Shown here: positions 29,028 to 38,660 of the stretch, piece by piece | Numbering within the stretch: the first letter of the stretch is position 1 | Layout of the letters: every line of letters begins with the position of its first letter | From: an uncultured Caulobacterales bacterium | GTDB taxonomy: Bacteria > Pseudomonadota > Alphaproteobacteria > Caulobacterales > Caulobacteraceae | Assembly: GCA_903900155.1 (NCBI GenBank) | Contig: CAIUMD010000062.1 | Span: forward strand, 124,001-188,000 | DNA length: 64,000 nt | Direction of reading: 5' to 3' | Translations under genes and position numbers: made by a program | Notes under the pieces: generated by a model | Told to the model about the DNA's origin: nothing | The model's input: only the letters and a program-made list of their open reading frames with translations | Databases searched by the model: none

Positions 29028-29999
29028 CTAGTGCGGCAGCAGGGCCATCGCCGCGCTGGCCACCGTGCTGACGGGCAGGGCCTGGAGGTCCGGCGAGCGG
29101 ATAACCGCCACGTGGCCGCGCGGGCCGCACAGGTCGGGGTCCGAGGCGTCCGAGAACAGCACGATGGTCGGCGCGCCGGCGGCGGCCAGGAGGTGCGTCG
29201 GACCCGTGTCGTTGCCGACGGCCAGGGCGGCCTTGGCGCCCAGCACGGCCAGCTGGGCGAAGTCGGTGCGGCCGGTCAGGTCGCGCGCGCCGCCGACGGC
29301 CTTCTGGATGTGGCGGGCCATGGCGCTTTCCTGCGGACCGCCGATGATCACGATGTCCAGCCCGCGCGCCTTCAGCAGCGAGCCCAACTGGGCGTAGTAT
29401 TCGACCGGCCAGCGTTTCTCGGGCCGATGGGCCGAGCCGCCGGGCACGAACAGGACATAGGGCTTGGGCGTGGCGGCGCCGGCGACGGGGCGCGGCTCCT
29501 TGTGCTTGCGCAGGATCCACGACAGGTCCGGCGGCGGGGCGCTGCCAGGCTCGGTCGGAGCGTCGGGCCAGATGCCCGCGGCGCGCAACTGGTCGGCCTG
29601 GCGCTCCAGCGTGTGCATGCGCAGGCGGGCCTTGCCCTTCTGCGGCAGCTGGGCGCCGACGGCGATGCCGTTCCACTGCGGCGGGAAGGGGCGCAGCAGC
29701 TGGAAATACCAGTTGGTGCGGCTGTTGGTCTGCAGGTCGTAGATCCGGTCGTAGCGCGCCTTGCGGATGCGGCCGATCATGGCCAGCGTCTCGCCGACAT
29801 CGCTGGGACGCCCGTCGGTCTCGACATGGTTGAAGTAGGGGCTGAGCTTGGCCAGGCCCTCGAACGGCGGCGTGGTCAAGAGGGTGATCTTGGCCTTGGG
29901 ATGCGCCTCGCGGATCTTCTTCATCGCGGCGAGCGACAGGACGAAGTCGCCCAGGGCGCCCAGCTTGATCACCAGGACCTTCTTGATCTCCTTGCTCAA
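29028..29999 (-). CDS. glycosyltransferase family 9 (heptosyltransferase-like)
   Basis: KKVLVIKLGALGDFVLSLAAMKKIREAHPKAKITLLTTPPF; GNDTGPTHLLAAAGAPTIVLF; TTG start overlapping preceding TGA. Confidence 0.85.
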   Translation of the reverse strand: MSKEIKKVLVIKLGALGDFVLSLAAMKKIREAHPKAKITLLTTPPFEGLAKLSPYFNHVETDGRPSDVGETLAMIGRIRKARYDRIYDLQTNSRTNWYFQLLRPFPPQWNGIAVGAQLPQKGKARLRMHTLERQADQLRAAGIWPDAPTEPGSAPPPDLSWILRKHKEPRPVAGAATPKPYVLFVPGGSAHRPEKRWPVEYYAQLGSLLKARGLDIVIIGGPQESAMARHIQKAVGGARDLTGRTDFAQLAVLGAKAALAVGNDTGPTHLLAAAGAPTIVLFSDASDPDLCGPRGHVAVIRSPDLQALPVSTVASAAMALLPH

Positions 30000-31183
30000 G
30001 CCGAACGCTCCAAACCCAATACGCGCGCCCCCAGGATACGGGCATAGACCTTGAGGGTCGCTTCGCACATAGCGTCCACCGAATACAACCGCCGCGCACG
30101 TGTTCTCGCGGCCAGGCCCATGGTCTGGCGACCGGCCGCCCCGATCTCGCAAGCGTGCAGCAGGGCCTCGGCCCAGGCCTGGGCGTCGCCGGGGGGCGCC
30201 AGCCAGCCCGTTTCGGCGGGCGAAACCGTCTCGCGCGTGGCGCCATGGTCCGAAGCCAGGACCGGGCGGCCCATCACCTGCGGCTCGACGGCGGTGCGGC
30301 CGAAGGCCTCCGGCTCCAGCGAGGGGGCGATGGCCAGGTCCGCCAGCAGATAGGCGGCCGGCATGTCGTCGCAGTGGCCCACCAGCTTGACCGCGTCCTG
30401 CAGGCCAGCGGCGGCGATGGCGGCCTCCAGCTCGGCGCGATAGCCCTTGCGGCCCTGGTCGTCGCCGGCCAGCAGCAGCAGGATGCGGTTCTCGCCGCGA
30501 TCCTTGAGGATCTTCATCGCCTCGACCATCAGGCCCTGGCCCTTCCAGCGCGTCAGGCGGCCGGCCAGCAGCACCTTCAGGCGGCGCTCATCCGGCGCGA
30601 CGCCCCAGGCCTTGCGCAGGGCCTCGATCCGCGAGGCCGGCACGACGCCCGGTTCGAAGCGCGACAGGTCGACGCCGCGCGGGATGGCCACCACCTTCTC
30701 AGGCGCGACGCCGTGTTCCTTGATCACGTGCTGGCGGGTGTATTCGGAATTGGCGATGACCAGGTCGCCCTTGGTCATGACCGCGTTGTACCAGCGCTTG
30801 AGGTCGGACTTGGCGTTGTAGACGCCGTGGTAAGTGGCCACGAACGGCACCTTGGTCGCGTGCGCGGCCCACAGGGCGCTGAAGGCCGGAGCGCGCGAGC
30901 GGGCGTGCACCAAGCTCACCTTCTCGCGCTTGATCAGGTCGATCAGGCGGGCGGCGTTGCCCAGCATGACCAGCGGGTTCTTGGACTGGGCCGGCATCTG
31001 GGCCAGGCGGCCGCCGTCGGCCTCCAGGCGCGCGGCCATGCGGCCGCCCTTGGTCGCGACCAGGGCCTTGCCGCCTTGCGCCACCACCGCATGGGCGACA
31101 TCAATCGTCGTCTGCTCCGCCCCGCCCGTTTCCAGCTCGGGCGTGACTTGCAGCAGGGTGAAATCGGCGGGTAGGTCGGGCAC
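29996..31183 (-). CDS. glycosyltransferase family 4
   Basis: LETGGAEQTTIDVA; NSEYTRQHVIKEHGVAPEKVVAIPRGVDLSRFEP; PSLEPEAFGRTAVEPQVMGRPVLAS. Confidence 0.9.
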   Translation of the reverse strand: MPDLPADFTLLQVTPELETGGAEQTTIDVAHAVVAQGGKALVATKGGRMAARLEADGGRLAQMPAQSKNPLVMLGNAARLIDLIKREKVSLVHARSRAPAFSALWAAHATKVPFVATYHGVYNAKSDLKRWYNAVMTKGDLVIANSEYTRQHVIKEHGVAPEKVVAIPRGVDLSRFEPGVVPASRIEALRKAWGVAPDERRLKVLLAGRLTRWKGQGLMVEAMKILKDRGENRILLLLAGDDQGRKGYRAELEAAIAAAGLQDAVKLVGHCDDMPAAYLLADLAIAPSLEPEAFGRTAVEPQVMGRPVLASDHGATRETVSPAETGWLAPPGDAQAWAEALLHACEIGAAGRQTMGLAARTRARRLYSVDAMCEATLKVYARILGARVLGLERSA

Positions 31184-31239
31184 GCGACTCTCGACAAAAA
31201 CGAGCGGATTTTAGTTAGCGAAAGGATCGAGGCGACGCC

Positions 31240-32112
31240 ATGACCGAATCCCGGGGCGCGCTTTTGCGCGAAGACGGCTCGAAGATCGCCTTTCGTCGCG
31301 TGGAGGGCGAAGGGCCAACGGTCGTGTGGCTGGGTGGTTTCCACTCGGACATGACGGGGACCAAGGCCGAGGTCCTGGCCGAGCAGGCCAAGGCGACCGG
31401 CGGCAACTACATCCGCTTCGACTATTTCGGCCACGGCGAGTCGGAGGGGCAGTTCAAGGACGGAACCATCAGCCGTTGGCGCGCGGACGCCCTGGCGGTG
31501 ATCGACGAGCTGACGACGGGGCCGCTGGTGCTGGTCGGCTCGTCCATGGGCGGCTGGCTGTCGTGCCTGGCGGCGATCGCGCGGCCCGATCGGGTCAAGG
31601 CCATGGTGCTCATCGCCCCCGCGCCGGACTTCACCGAGAAGCTGATGGAGCCCGAACTCTCCGCCGAGGCCAAGGCGGCGATCGCCCGCGACGGCTTCTG
31701 GATCCGGCCTTCGGACTATGACGACAGCGGTTACGCCATCACCCGCGCGCTGCTGGAGGACGGGGCGCGGTGGTCGATCCTCCCGGGCCCGGCGCCGATC
31801 GACGTTCCGGTGCGCGTGCTGCAGGGCGGCGCTGATCCAGACGTGCCGTGGACCCACGCCCTGGAGCTGGCCAACGCCCTGAAGTCCGACGATGTTGTCT
31901 TCAGCCTGATCAAGGACGGCGACCATCGCCTGTCGCGTCCTCAGGACCTGGAACGCCTGGTGGCGGCCGTCGCCGAGATGAAGGGCCAGGCCGAACCGGA
32001 AGAGGGCGACCTCGTCAGCCGCCGCCTGGCCCGTGCGGCGCGGCTGCGCAACGCGGCGGGCCTGGACGCGGTGGGGATCACGCCGCGCATGCCGGCGATC
32101 GACGACGAGTAG
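31240..32112 (+). CDS. alpha/beta hydrolase
   Basis: TVVWLGGFHSDMTGTKAEVL; DYFGHGES; VLVGSSMGGWLS nucleophile elbow. Confidence 0.88.
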   Translation: MTESRGALLREDGSKIAFRRVEGEGPTVVWLGGFHSDMTGTKAEVLAEQAKATGGNYIRFDYFGHGESEGQFKDGTISRWRADALAVIDELTTGPLVLVGSSMGGWLSCLAAIARPDRVKAMVLIAPAPDFTEKLMEPELSAEAKAAIARDGFWIRPSDYDDSGYAITRALLEDGARWSILPGPAPIDVPVRVLQGGADPDVPWTHALELANALKSDDVVFSLIKDGDHRLSRPQDLERLVAAVAEMKGQAEPEEGDLVSRRLARAARLRNAAGLDAVGITPRMPAIDDE

Positions 32113-32168
32113 CTGGACTCTTTCAGCGATCGATGTAGTGTGTTCTTGAATTGTTCCGGATTGGGCGA

Positions 32169-32438
32169 ATGACCAAAGCGGCTTCTCTCAGCATAGAGCT
32201 TGATGACGACTTGGATCGGCGGCTTTCAGAGGTCGCCGACGAGATGGAACAGCCCAGGGCGGCGGTTGTCGAGCAGGCCCTGCGCAATTTCCTCGAACTC
32301 CGTGATTGGCAGGACAGGGCTATAGACGAAGGCCTGAAAGCCGCCGAGGAGGGGCGCGTCTTCGAGCACGACGAAGTCGCCAGGTGGGTGGAGTCGTGGG
32401 GGCAGCCGAACGAGCTACCCAGGCCTGGCCGCAAATAG
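32169..32438 (+). CDS. ribbon-helix-helix (CopG/ParD-like) antitoxin
   Basis: MTKAASLSIELDDDLDRRLSEVADEMEQPRAAVVEQALRNFLEL RHH; adjacent to ParE-like toxin. Confidence 0.85.
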   Translation: MTKAASLSIELDDDLDRRLSEVADEMEQPRAAVVEQALRNFLELRDWQDRAIDEGLKAAEEGRVFEHDEVARWVESWGQPNELPRPGRK

Positions 32439-32441
32439 CCT

Positions 32442-32726
32442 GTGCGGGTTCGCTGGACCGATCCTGCGCTAGACGACCTTGAGTACGCCCAAGCGTCGAT
32501 CGAGCAGGATCGGCCGATGGCCGCTCTGGACCAAGTCAGCAAAATCCTACGGGCCTCGAGAGGGCTGAGCGACTTCCCGAATCTGGGGCGGCCGGGCCGT
32601 CGCCGCGGAACGCGTGAGCTTGTTGTCCACGGCGGCCCTTTCATCGTCGCCTACAAGGTCAGGGGCGATGTGATCGAAATCCTTCGCGTATTCCACGGTT
32701 CTCGCCGCTGGCCGGACAGTCTCTAG
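32442..32726 (+). CDS. RelE/ParE family toxin
   Basis: VRWTDPALDDLEYAQASIEQDRP...NLGRPGRRRGTRELVVHGGPFIVAYKVRGDVIEILRVFHGSRRWP; GTG start. Confidence 0.9.
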   Translation: MRVRWTDPALDDLEYAQASIEQDRPMAALDQVSKILRASRGLSDFPNLGRPGRRRGTRELVVHGGPFIVAYKVRGDVIEILRVFHGSRRWPDSL

Positions 32727-33583
32727 CCGCCTGCTCTCAAAATCCCCGCCAGGCCTTCGCGATAGGTCGGGTGCAGTGGTCGCCACCCCAGCTCGGCCTT
32801 GGCCAGCGCGTTCGAGACGCGCTTGTTCTCGGCGTAGAACCGGCGCGTGGTTGGCGACATGCCCAGTTCGTTGAAAGGCAGGTCTGGCGGGACCGCGACG
32901 CCCAGCAGGTGGGCGGCGTGTTCCATGACGTCCTGCGGCGGGGCCGGGGCGTCGTCGACCAGGTTGTAGACGCCGCCGGCGCGAGGACGCTCCAGTGAGG
33001 CTAGGAGGCCCGTGACGATGTCGTCCAGGTGGATGCGGCTGAACACCTGGCCGGGTTTGACGATGCGGCGGCCTTCGCCGGCGCGCAGGCGGTCCAGGGC
33101 GCTGCGGCCGGGACCATAGATACCGGGGAGGCGGAAGGTCGTGACCGTCAGGCCCATGCCGCGCCCGACCTGGCGCCAGTCGCGCTCGGCCCCGACACGG
33201 CGGGCGCCCTCGACCGATTGGGCCTTGAGCGGAGAGGTCTCGAACACCCAGCGGCCTTCGAAATCGCCATAGACGCCCGTGGTCGACAGGTAGCCGATCC
33301 AGTCGGGGAAGGCCTGGGCTTGCGCTAGGGCGGGAATGATCGCCTCGAGCGCCGGGCAACCGTCGGGGCCGGGCGGCGCGGTGACCAGTATGGCGCGCAC
33401 GCCTGTAAGCGCTGCGGCCATGGCGTCGCGGTCATCCGGATCGGCGGGCGTGATTCCCTGGGCGCGCAGCCGGTCGGCCTGATCCGCGTCCCGCGCCGTG
33501 GCGGCGATTTCCCAACCGCGAGCTCGCAAGGCGCGGGAAAACGCCGCGCCGACATAACCCAGACCGAACACAAACAGACGCAA
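32723..33583 (-). CDS. NAD(P)-dependent epimerase/dehydratase family (SDR, YeeZ-like)
   Basis: MRLFVFGLGYVGAAFSRALRARGWEIAATARD; YLSTTGVYGDFEGRWV. Confidence 0.85.
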   Translation of the reverse strand: MRLFVFGLGYVGAAFSRALRARGWEIAATARDADQADRLRAQGITPADPDDRDAMAAALTGVRAILVTAPPGPDGCPALEAIIPALAQAQAFPDWIGYLSTTGVYGDFEGRWVFETSPLKAQSVEGARRVGAERDWRQVGRGMGLTVTTFRLPGIYGPGRSALDRLRAGEGRRIVKPGQVFSRIHLDDIVTGLLASLERPRAGGVYNLVDDAPAPPQDVMEHAAHLLGVAVPPDLPFNELGMSPTTRRFYAENKRVSNALAKAELGWRPLHPTYREGLAGILRAGG

Positions 33584-33732
33584 CGCTTGGAACTCCGCCC
33601 CCGGAAAACCCGGCTGAAACTAGCCTCTGAAAAAACCTGCTTCGCAACCCCTCAAAGGGCGCTTGCCAAGCGCGAAGGCCTCTGCCATAAGCCGCCTCCT
33701 CGTCGCGGGACGCTCTTTCGAGCCCCTCCGAT

Positions 33733-33807
33733 GCGGGCGTAGCTCAGTGGTAGAGCGCAACCTTGCCAAGGTTGATGTCGAGAGTTCGAATCTCTTCGCC
33801 CGCTCCA
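33733..33807 (+). tRNA. tRNA-Gly(GCC)
   Basis: GCGGGCGTAGCTCAGTGGTAGAGC...CTTGCCAAG...GTTCGAATC...CGCCCGCTCCA; cloverleaf pairs, CCA encoded. Confidence 0.97.
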
Positions 33808-33856
33808 TTCTCCCGGTTTTCGGGTAGTGTGGATTGAGACCATATCTCGCGAATGG

Positions 33857-33931
33857 GCGGGCGTAGCTCAGTGGTAGAGCACAACCTTGCCAAGGTTGGG
33901 GTCGAGAGTTCGAATCTCTTCGCCCGCTCCA
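33857..33931 (+). tRNA. tRNA-Gly(GCC), second copy
   Basis: Same 75-nt gene with a few substitutions; CCA encoded. Confidence 0.97.
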
Positions 33932-34031
33932 TTCTCGAAGATCTTCCGGACAACTAGACGAACATGACAGCCCTGACTGGGGGCGGCGATTCGCGTGTCC
34001 CTGCGCGGCGGCTTGGCCTAAGCTCCGCCGC

Positions 34032-35807
34032 ATGACTCGCATCGCATCATGCCTGGCTGGTGTCTGCCTCGCCGCGCTGACGGTCTCGGCCGCCTGGGCC
34101 GCTCCCGCGTCCGTCAACCTGACCAAGTTGGTCATCCGCTACGAGGCCTTGGGTGATCCGGGCGAGGACCCCGATTCCGGCGGTTCGACCGATGCGCGCT
34201 GGAAGCTGCCCGACGTCTCGCCGGCCGCCGACGCCGACCGCACTGCCAAGCTCAAGCAGATTCAGACCGAGCTGAAGACCTTGGGCGACAAGGGCCTGGC
34301 CGACGACGAGCGCCTGACCCGCGACTTGCTGCTGTTCAGCCTGCGCGACCGGATCGAGGCGGCCAGCTTTGACGAGGCCCGCATGCCGTTCAGCAGCGAC
34401 GGCGGCTTCGATGTGATGATGCTGTACCGCGCCAGCGGCGCGACCTTGCGCAACGCCGACGAGGCCCGCCGCTGGATCGTGCTGCTGAACGGCATGCCCG
34501 GCTGGTACGCGACGAATATCGACAACGCTCGGCGCGGCGTCGCCAGCGGCTTTGTCCAGGCCGTTCCCACCGCCCAGGCTGTGCTGGAACGGGCTCAGCG
34601 CGCGGCCGCAACGCCGTTGCCTAAGGATCCGCTGCTGGTCCCGCTGCGGGCGCTGCCCGACAGCATTCCCGATCGCGCGGCCCTGATCGCCGAGGGCGAG
34701 AAGGCCGTCACCGACAAGGTCGCGCCCGCCCGCGCCAGCTTCGTCAAGTTCATGGCCGAGGAGTACGTCCCGCACGCCGCCAGGAGCCTGGCGGCCTCGG
34801 ACCTGCCCGACGGCAAGCGCTACTACGCGTTCCTGGCCCGTCGACACACGACCACCGACCTGACGCCGGACCAGATCCACGACATCGGCCAGGCCGAGGT
34901 GGCCCGCATCCGCGCCCGCATGCAGCAGGCCATGCAGGCCGCCGGTTTCCAGGGCGACTTGACCGCCTTCATCGCCATGCTGCGCCAGGATCCGCGCTTC
35001 TACGCCACCAGCCGCCAGCAGCTGCTGGAGAAATCCAGCGAGATCGCCAAGCGCGCCGACGACCAGCTGCCGGCCCATTTCGGCGTCCTGCCGCGCCTGA
35101 CCTATGGCGTGCGGCCGGTGCCCGCCAGCATCGAGAAGGGCTACACCACGGGCCGCTACTTCGGGGGCGACCCCAAGGTCGGCCGGGCCGGCGGGCTGAT
35201 GATCAACACCTCCGAGCTGGACCAGCGGCCGCTGTACGAACTGCCGGCCCTGGTGCTGCACGAAGGCGCGCCGGGCCACCACATCCAGACCTCTCTGGCC
35301 CAGGAGCAGGTCGGCGCGCCCGAGTTCCGCAAGAACCTCTACTTCACCGCCTATGGCGAGGGCTGGGGTCTGTATTCGGAATGGCTGGGCGAGGAGATGG
35401 GGATCTATCGCGATCCCTATGAGCTGTTCGGGCGCCTGTCCTACGAGATGTGGCGCGCCTGCCGGCTGGTGGCCGACACGGGCATGCACTGGAAAGGCTG
35501 GACCCTGGACCAGGCCCGCGCCTGCTTCACCGACAACACCGCCCTGTCGCCGGTGAACATCGAGGTCGAGCTCAAGCGCTACGTCTCCTGGCCCGGCCAG
35601 GCCCTGGCCTACAAGATCGGCGAGCTGAAGCTGCTGGAACTGCGCCAGAAGGCCGAGAAGGCGTTGGGCGATCGTTTCGACGAGCGCGGCTTCCACGACG
35701 CGGTGCTATTGCACGGCTCGCTGCCGCTGTCGGTGCTGGAGACCCGCGTCGACGCCTGGATCAACGATCAGGCCAAGTCTGGGCAGAACCACAAGAAGAA
35801 GGGCTGA
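34032..35807 (+). CDS. DUF885 family protein, secreted (putative zinc peptidase)
   Basis: Signal peptide; ALVLHEGAPGHHIQTSLAQEQ; AYGEGWGLYSEWLGEEMGIYRDPYELFGRLSYEMWRACRLV. Confidence 0.9.
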   Translation: MTRIASCLAGVCLAALTVSAAWAAPASVNLTKLVIRYEALGDPGEDPDSGGSTDARWKLPDVSPAADADRTAKLKQIQTELKTLGDKGLADDERLTRDLLLFSLRDRIEAASFDEARMPFSSDGGFDVMMLYRASGATLRNADEARRWIVLLNGMPGWYATNIDNARRGVASGFVQAVPTAQAVLERAQRAAATPLPKDPLLVPLRALPDSIPDRAALIAEGEKAVTDKVAPARASFVKFMAEEYVPHAARSLAASDLPDGKRYYAFLARRHTTTDLTPDQIHDIGQAEVARIRARMQQAMQAAGFQGDLTAFIAMLRQDPRFYATSRQQLLEKSSEIAKRADDQLPAHFGVLPRLTYGVRPVPASIEKGYTTGRYFGGDPKVGRAGGLMINTSELDQRPLYELPALVLHEGAPGHHIQTSLAQEQVGAPEFRKNLYFTAYGEGWGLYSEWLGEEMGIYRDPYELFGRLSYEMWRACRLVADTGMHWKGWTLDQARACFTDNTALSPVNIEVELKRYVSWPGQALAYKIGELKLLELRQKAEKALGDRFDERGFHDAVLLHGSLPLSVLETRVDAWINDQAKSGQNHKKKG

Positions 35808-35808
35808 C

Positions 35809-36741
35809 ATGGCCAAGATCACCGTCCTCGGCGAATGCATGGTCGAGCTGTCGCCGGAAGCGTCTGATGGCGGCGCGCCGCTGTACCGGATGGGCTATGC
35901 CGGCGACACCTTCAACACGGCGATCTACATGGCCCGCCTGGGCGACCAGGTCGCCTACTGCACGGCGCTAGGGCAGGGGGACCCCTTCAGCGAGGGCGTG
36001 CTGTCGACCATGCGCCGCGAGGCCATGGACACCCGCCTGGTCCGCCAGGTCGAGAACCGCCTGCCGGGCCTCTACGCCATCGTCCTGGACGAGCACGGCG
36101 AGCGCAAGTTCCACTACTGGCGCGAGCGGGCGCCCATCCGCGACCTGTTCTCGGCCCACACCGCCGACCAGCTGATCGAGGCGGCCAAGGCCAGCGACCT
36201 CGTCTATCTGTCGGGCGTGACCCTGGCGGTGGTCGGCGACATCGGCCGGGCGCGCCTGAAGGACATGCTGGCCTATGTCCATTCGCGCGGCGTGGCCGTG
36301 GCCCTGGACTTCAACTATCGCCCGGCCCTGTGGCCCAGCGCGGAAGCCGCCCGCGAGGCGCTGGACGGCGTGGTGCCGTCGTGCCGCTACGTCTCGCTGA
36401 GCAGCGAGGACAGCCGTCCGCTGTACGATCGCGAGGCCGAGGGCCTGGCCGGGGAGTGGGCCGCGGCGGGCGCCGAGGTGGTGGCCCGCGACGAGAGCCA
36501 TTGCGTCAACGTCCATCGTCCCGACGGCCGCACCGCGACGCCGGCGCCGGGCCGGGTGAAGGCGGTCGACACCACCGGGGCGGGGGACGGCTTCAACGCC
36601 GCATACCTGTCGTCGCGTCTGGCTGGGCTGCCGATTCCGGAGGCCGTCGCACGGGCTCACGCCCTGGCCGCGCTGGTGGTTTCGCACCGGGGCGCGATCC
36701 TGCCGCATGGTTTGGCGCTGAACGTCGCTCGAGCGTCCTGA
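35809..36741 (+). CDS. PfkB-family sugar kinase, 2-dehydro-3-deoxygluconate kinase-like
   Basis: ITVLGECMVELSPE; GYAGDTFNTAIYMARLG; VDTTGAGDGFNAAYLSSRLAG. Confidence 0.88.
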   Translation: MAKITVLGECMVELSPEASDGGAPLYRMGYAGDTFNTAIYMARLGDQVAYCTALGQGDPFSEGVLSTMRREAMDTRLVRQVENRLPGLYAIVLDEHGERKFHYWRERAPIRDLFSAHTADQLIEAAKASDLVYLSGVTLAVVGDIGRARLKDMLAYVHSRGVAVALDFNYRPALWPSAEAAREALDGVVPSCRYVSLSSEDSRPLYDREAEGLAGEWAAAGAEVVARDESHCVNVHRPDGRTATPAPGRVKAVDTTGAGDGFNAAYLSSRLAGLPIPEAVARAHALAALVVSHRGAILPHGLALNVARAS

Positions 36742-36748
36742 GCCGCTC

Positions 36749-37012
36749 ATGATCTCACCACCTGACGCGCTTGCGCCGAGCCCCCTCTGGCCGCCCGATA
36801 TCCTGGCCCTTGGCCCTCTCGCGGGCCGTGAGGCGGCGATCGAGATGTGCCGCGCCCTGCGCGCGGGCGCCGTCGGCGACAAGGCGTGGCTGGACGAATG
36901 TGCGCGATTCTCGAGCGCATCCCGGTCGCGAGCCTTCAGGACGCGAATGCCCGTCTCGAGGCGGGAATTGCGCGGACCTCGAGTCAATGAAATCAATACC
37001 TTGGTTTCATGA
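36749..37012 (+). CDS. hypothetical small protein; only the first ~50 codons look coding
   Basis: MISPPDALAPSPLWPPDILALGPLAGREAAIEMCRALRAGAVGDKAWLDECARFSS... Confidence 0.35.
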   Translation: MISPPDALAPSPLWPPDILALGPLAGREAAIEMCRALRAGAVGDKAWLDECARFSSASRSRAFRTRMPVSRRELRGPRVNEINTLVS

Positions 37013-37107
37013 AGCTTGAGCGCAATAGGAATATCTTCCTCTCTATGGGAAAATAAACCTATAGTCGTATCCATCGGTCGTGCTCGCGGCCGAGAGGAGA
37101 GGACGCC

Positions 37108-37476
37108 ATGCTGGTTCAAGCCCTTGAGGACATCTGGGCGATCACGCCTGATCCCCGTCGCGACCGCCTGACGGTCGGCTTCGTCACCCATCTCGTTTCC
37201 CTGGCCACCGGCGTTCCGGCGGCCGAGATCTCTACGCCCAAGCGGGCCTCACACGCGGCTGTTCGCGCCCGGCAGCTGGCCATCTACCTGACCCATATCA
37301 CCTTCCACTGGCCGTTGGCGCGGGTGGCCTTCGCCTTCGGCCGCGACCGGACCACCTGCGGCCATGCCTGCCGCAAGATCGAGGACCTGCGCGACGACGT
37401 CGCCTTCGACCGCCGGCTCGCCGCGCTGGAAGCCTGCCTGCGTCAGGCCCCGGCCCATGCCGAGGAGATGCCGTGA
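37108..37476 (+). CDS. stand-alone DnaA domain-IV-like (Bac_DnaA_C) DNA-binding protein
   Basis: VRARQLAIYLTHITFHWPLARVAFAFGRDRTTCGHACRKIEDLRDD matches the DnaA domain IV signature; no AAA+ domain in the ORF. Confidence 0.85.
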   Translation: MLVQALEDIWAITPDPRRDRLTVGFVTHLVSLATGVPAAEISTPKRASHAAVRARQLAIYLTHITFHWPLARVAFAFGRDRTTCGHACRKIEDLRDDVAFDRRLAALEACLRQAPAHAEEMP

Positions 37477-38204
37477 TGGGCGTTGACGAGCTCTTCGAAG
37501 TCGAGCTGGAGGCTCGCCGGTTGGCCGAGCGCGCCATGCGGCTGCTGGCCCGTCCCGGCGCGGTGATCGAGGCGCAGGGCGTCGGCTACGGCGTGCGCCT
37601 GGGCGCCAGCCGGCGGCGCAGCGTGATGCTGGTGCTGGACGAAGCCGCGTTCCAGGTCCTGGCGCGCGAGGCGACCTTGAAGGTCCGTCCGCAGGGCGGC
37701 TGGTCGATGATGGCGCGGCCAGAGCCCGATGTCCCGCCGCCTGGACGGCCGGGCGTGATCGAGGCGGTGGTCAAGACGCCCGACGGCGGCAAGGTGCGGC
37801 GCAATCTGGGGGAGTCGCCGATCGCTTGGCTGGCCGCGCGTCGCGACGGGGCAGGGCGGGCGTGGCTGTCGCCGGTCGAGGCCGCCGCCGGCGAGCGCCT
37901 GCGTGAGGAGTTCGAGAGCCTGGGGACGCAAGGGCGCACGACCATGCGCTGGGACCTGACGCCCCGGGTCTCCGGCGGCCGTCCGGGTCTGGCGCCCGCC
38001 GAACGCGACCACGCCGCCCGCGAGCGGATCGCCAAGGCGCTGGCGGCGGTTGGTCCCGGCCTGCGCGAGATCCTGGAGACGGTGTGCCTGATGGGCTCGG
38101 CCCTGGAGCAGGCGGAAGCCGAGCTGAAGCTGCCGCGCCGGGCGGGCAAGACGGTCCTGAAACTCGCCCTGCAGCGCCTGGCGCAGCATTACAGAATGGC
38201 CTGA
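37473..38204 (+). CDS. DUF6456-like protein
   Basis: 243 aa; start overlaps stop of 37108..37476; C-terminal helical DNA-binding-like RAGKTVLKLALQRLAQHYRM. Confidence 0.7.
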   Translation: MMGVDELFEVELEARRLAERAMRLLARPGAVIEAQGVGYGVRLGASRRRSVMLVLDEAAFQVLAREATLKVRPQGGWSMMARPEPDVPPPGRPGVIEAVVKTPDGGKVRRNLGESPIAWLAARRDGAGRAWLSPVEAAAGERLREEFESLGTQGRTTMRWDLTPRVSGGRPGLAPAERDHAARERIAKALAAVGPGLREILETVCLMGSALEQAEAELKLPRRAGKTVLKLALQRLAQHYRMA

Positions 38205-38207
38205 GCC

Positions 38208-38660
38208 CTAGCGGTTGCCGCCTGCGACCGCGATGATCTCGCCGGTGATCCAGTAGCTGTCGGGCGAGGCCAGGAAGGTCGCCACCGGGGCGATGTCCGA
38301 CGGCTGGCCCATACGGCCGAGCGGGGTCTGGGCGACCATCTGGGTTTCCAGCTCGCTGCCGATGATGCCTATGGCGTGGGCGCCTTCGGTCTCGACCGCG
38401 CCGGGCGAGATGGCGTTGACGCGGATCTTGCGCGGACCCAGCTCCTTGGCGAGCACGCGGGTGATCGAGTCCACGGCGGCCTTGGCGACGTCGCCCTGGA
38501 CGGCGATGGCCTTGCCGCCGGCGGCGGTGATCTCGGCCACGACCTTGTCGGCGCCCTCTCGGCTGGAGGCGTAGTTGACGGCCACGGCCGCGCCTTCGGC
38601 GGCCAGGGCCTTGGCGATCGCGGCCCCGATGCCCTTCGACGTTCCCGTGAGACGACGGCC
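38208..38660 (-). pseudogene. SDR oxidoreductase remnant: N-terminus and catalytic centre deleted
   Basis: TGTSKGIGAAIAKALAAEGAAVAVNYASSREGADKVVAEITAAGGKAIAVQGDVAKA | AVDSITRVLAKELGPRKIRVNAISPGAVETEG; NNAG and YxxxK missing. Confidence 0.8.

Noticed and set aside
33733-33931. Tandem 75-bp repeats as a mobile or CRISPR-like array
   Set aside because: They are two tRNA-Gly(GCC) genes
33620-34135. 171-aa minus ORF with repeated EWSGRRDSNSRPQPWQGCALPLSYARP
   Set aside because: Classic spurious translation across tRNA genes
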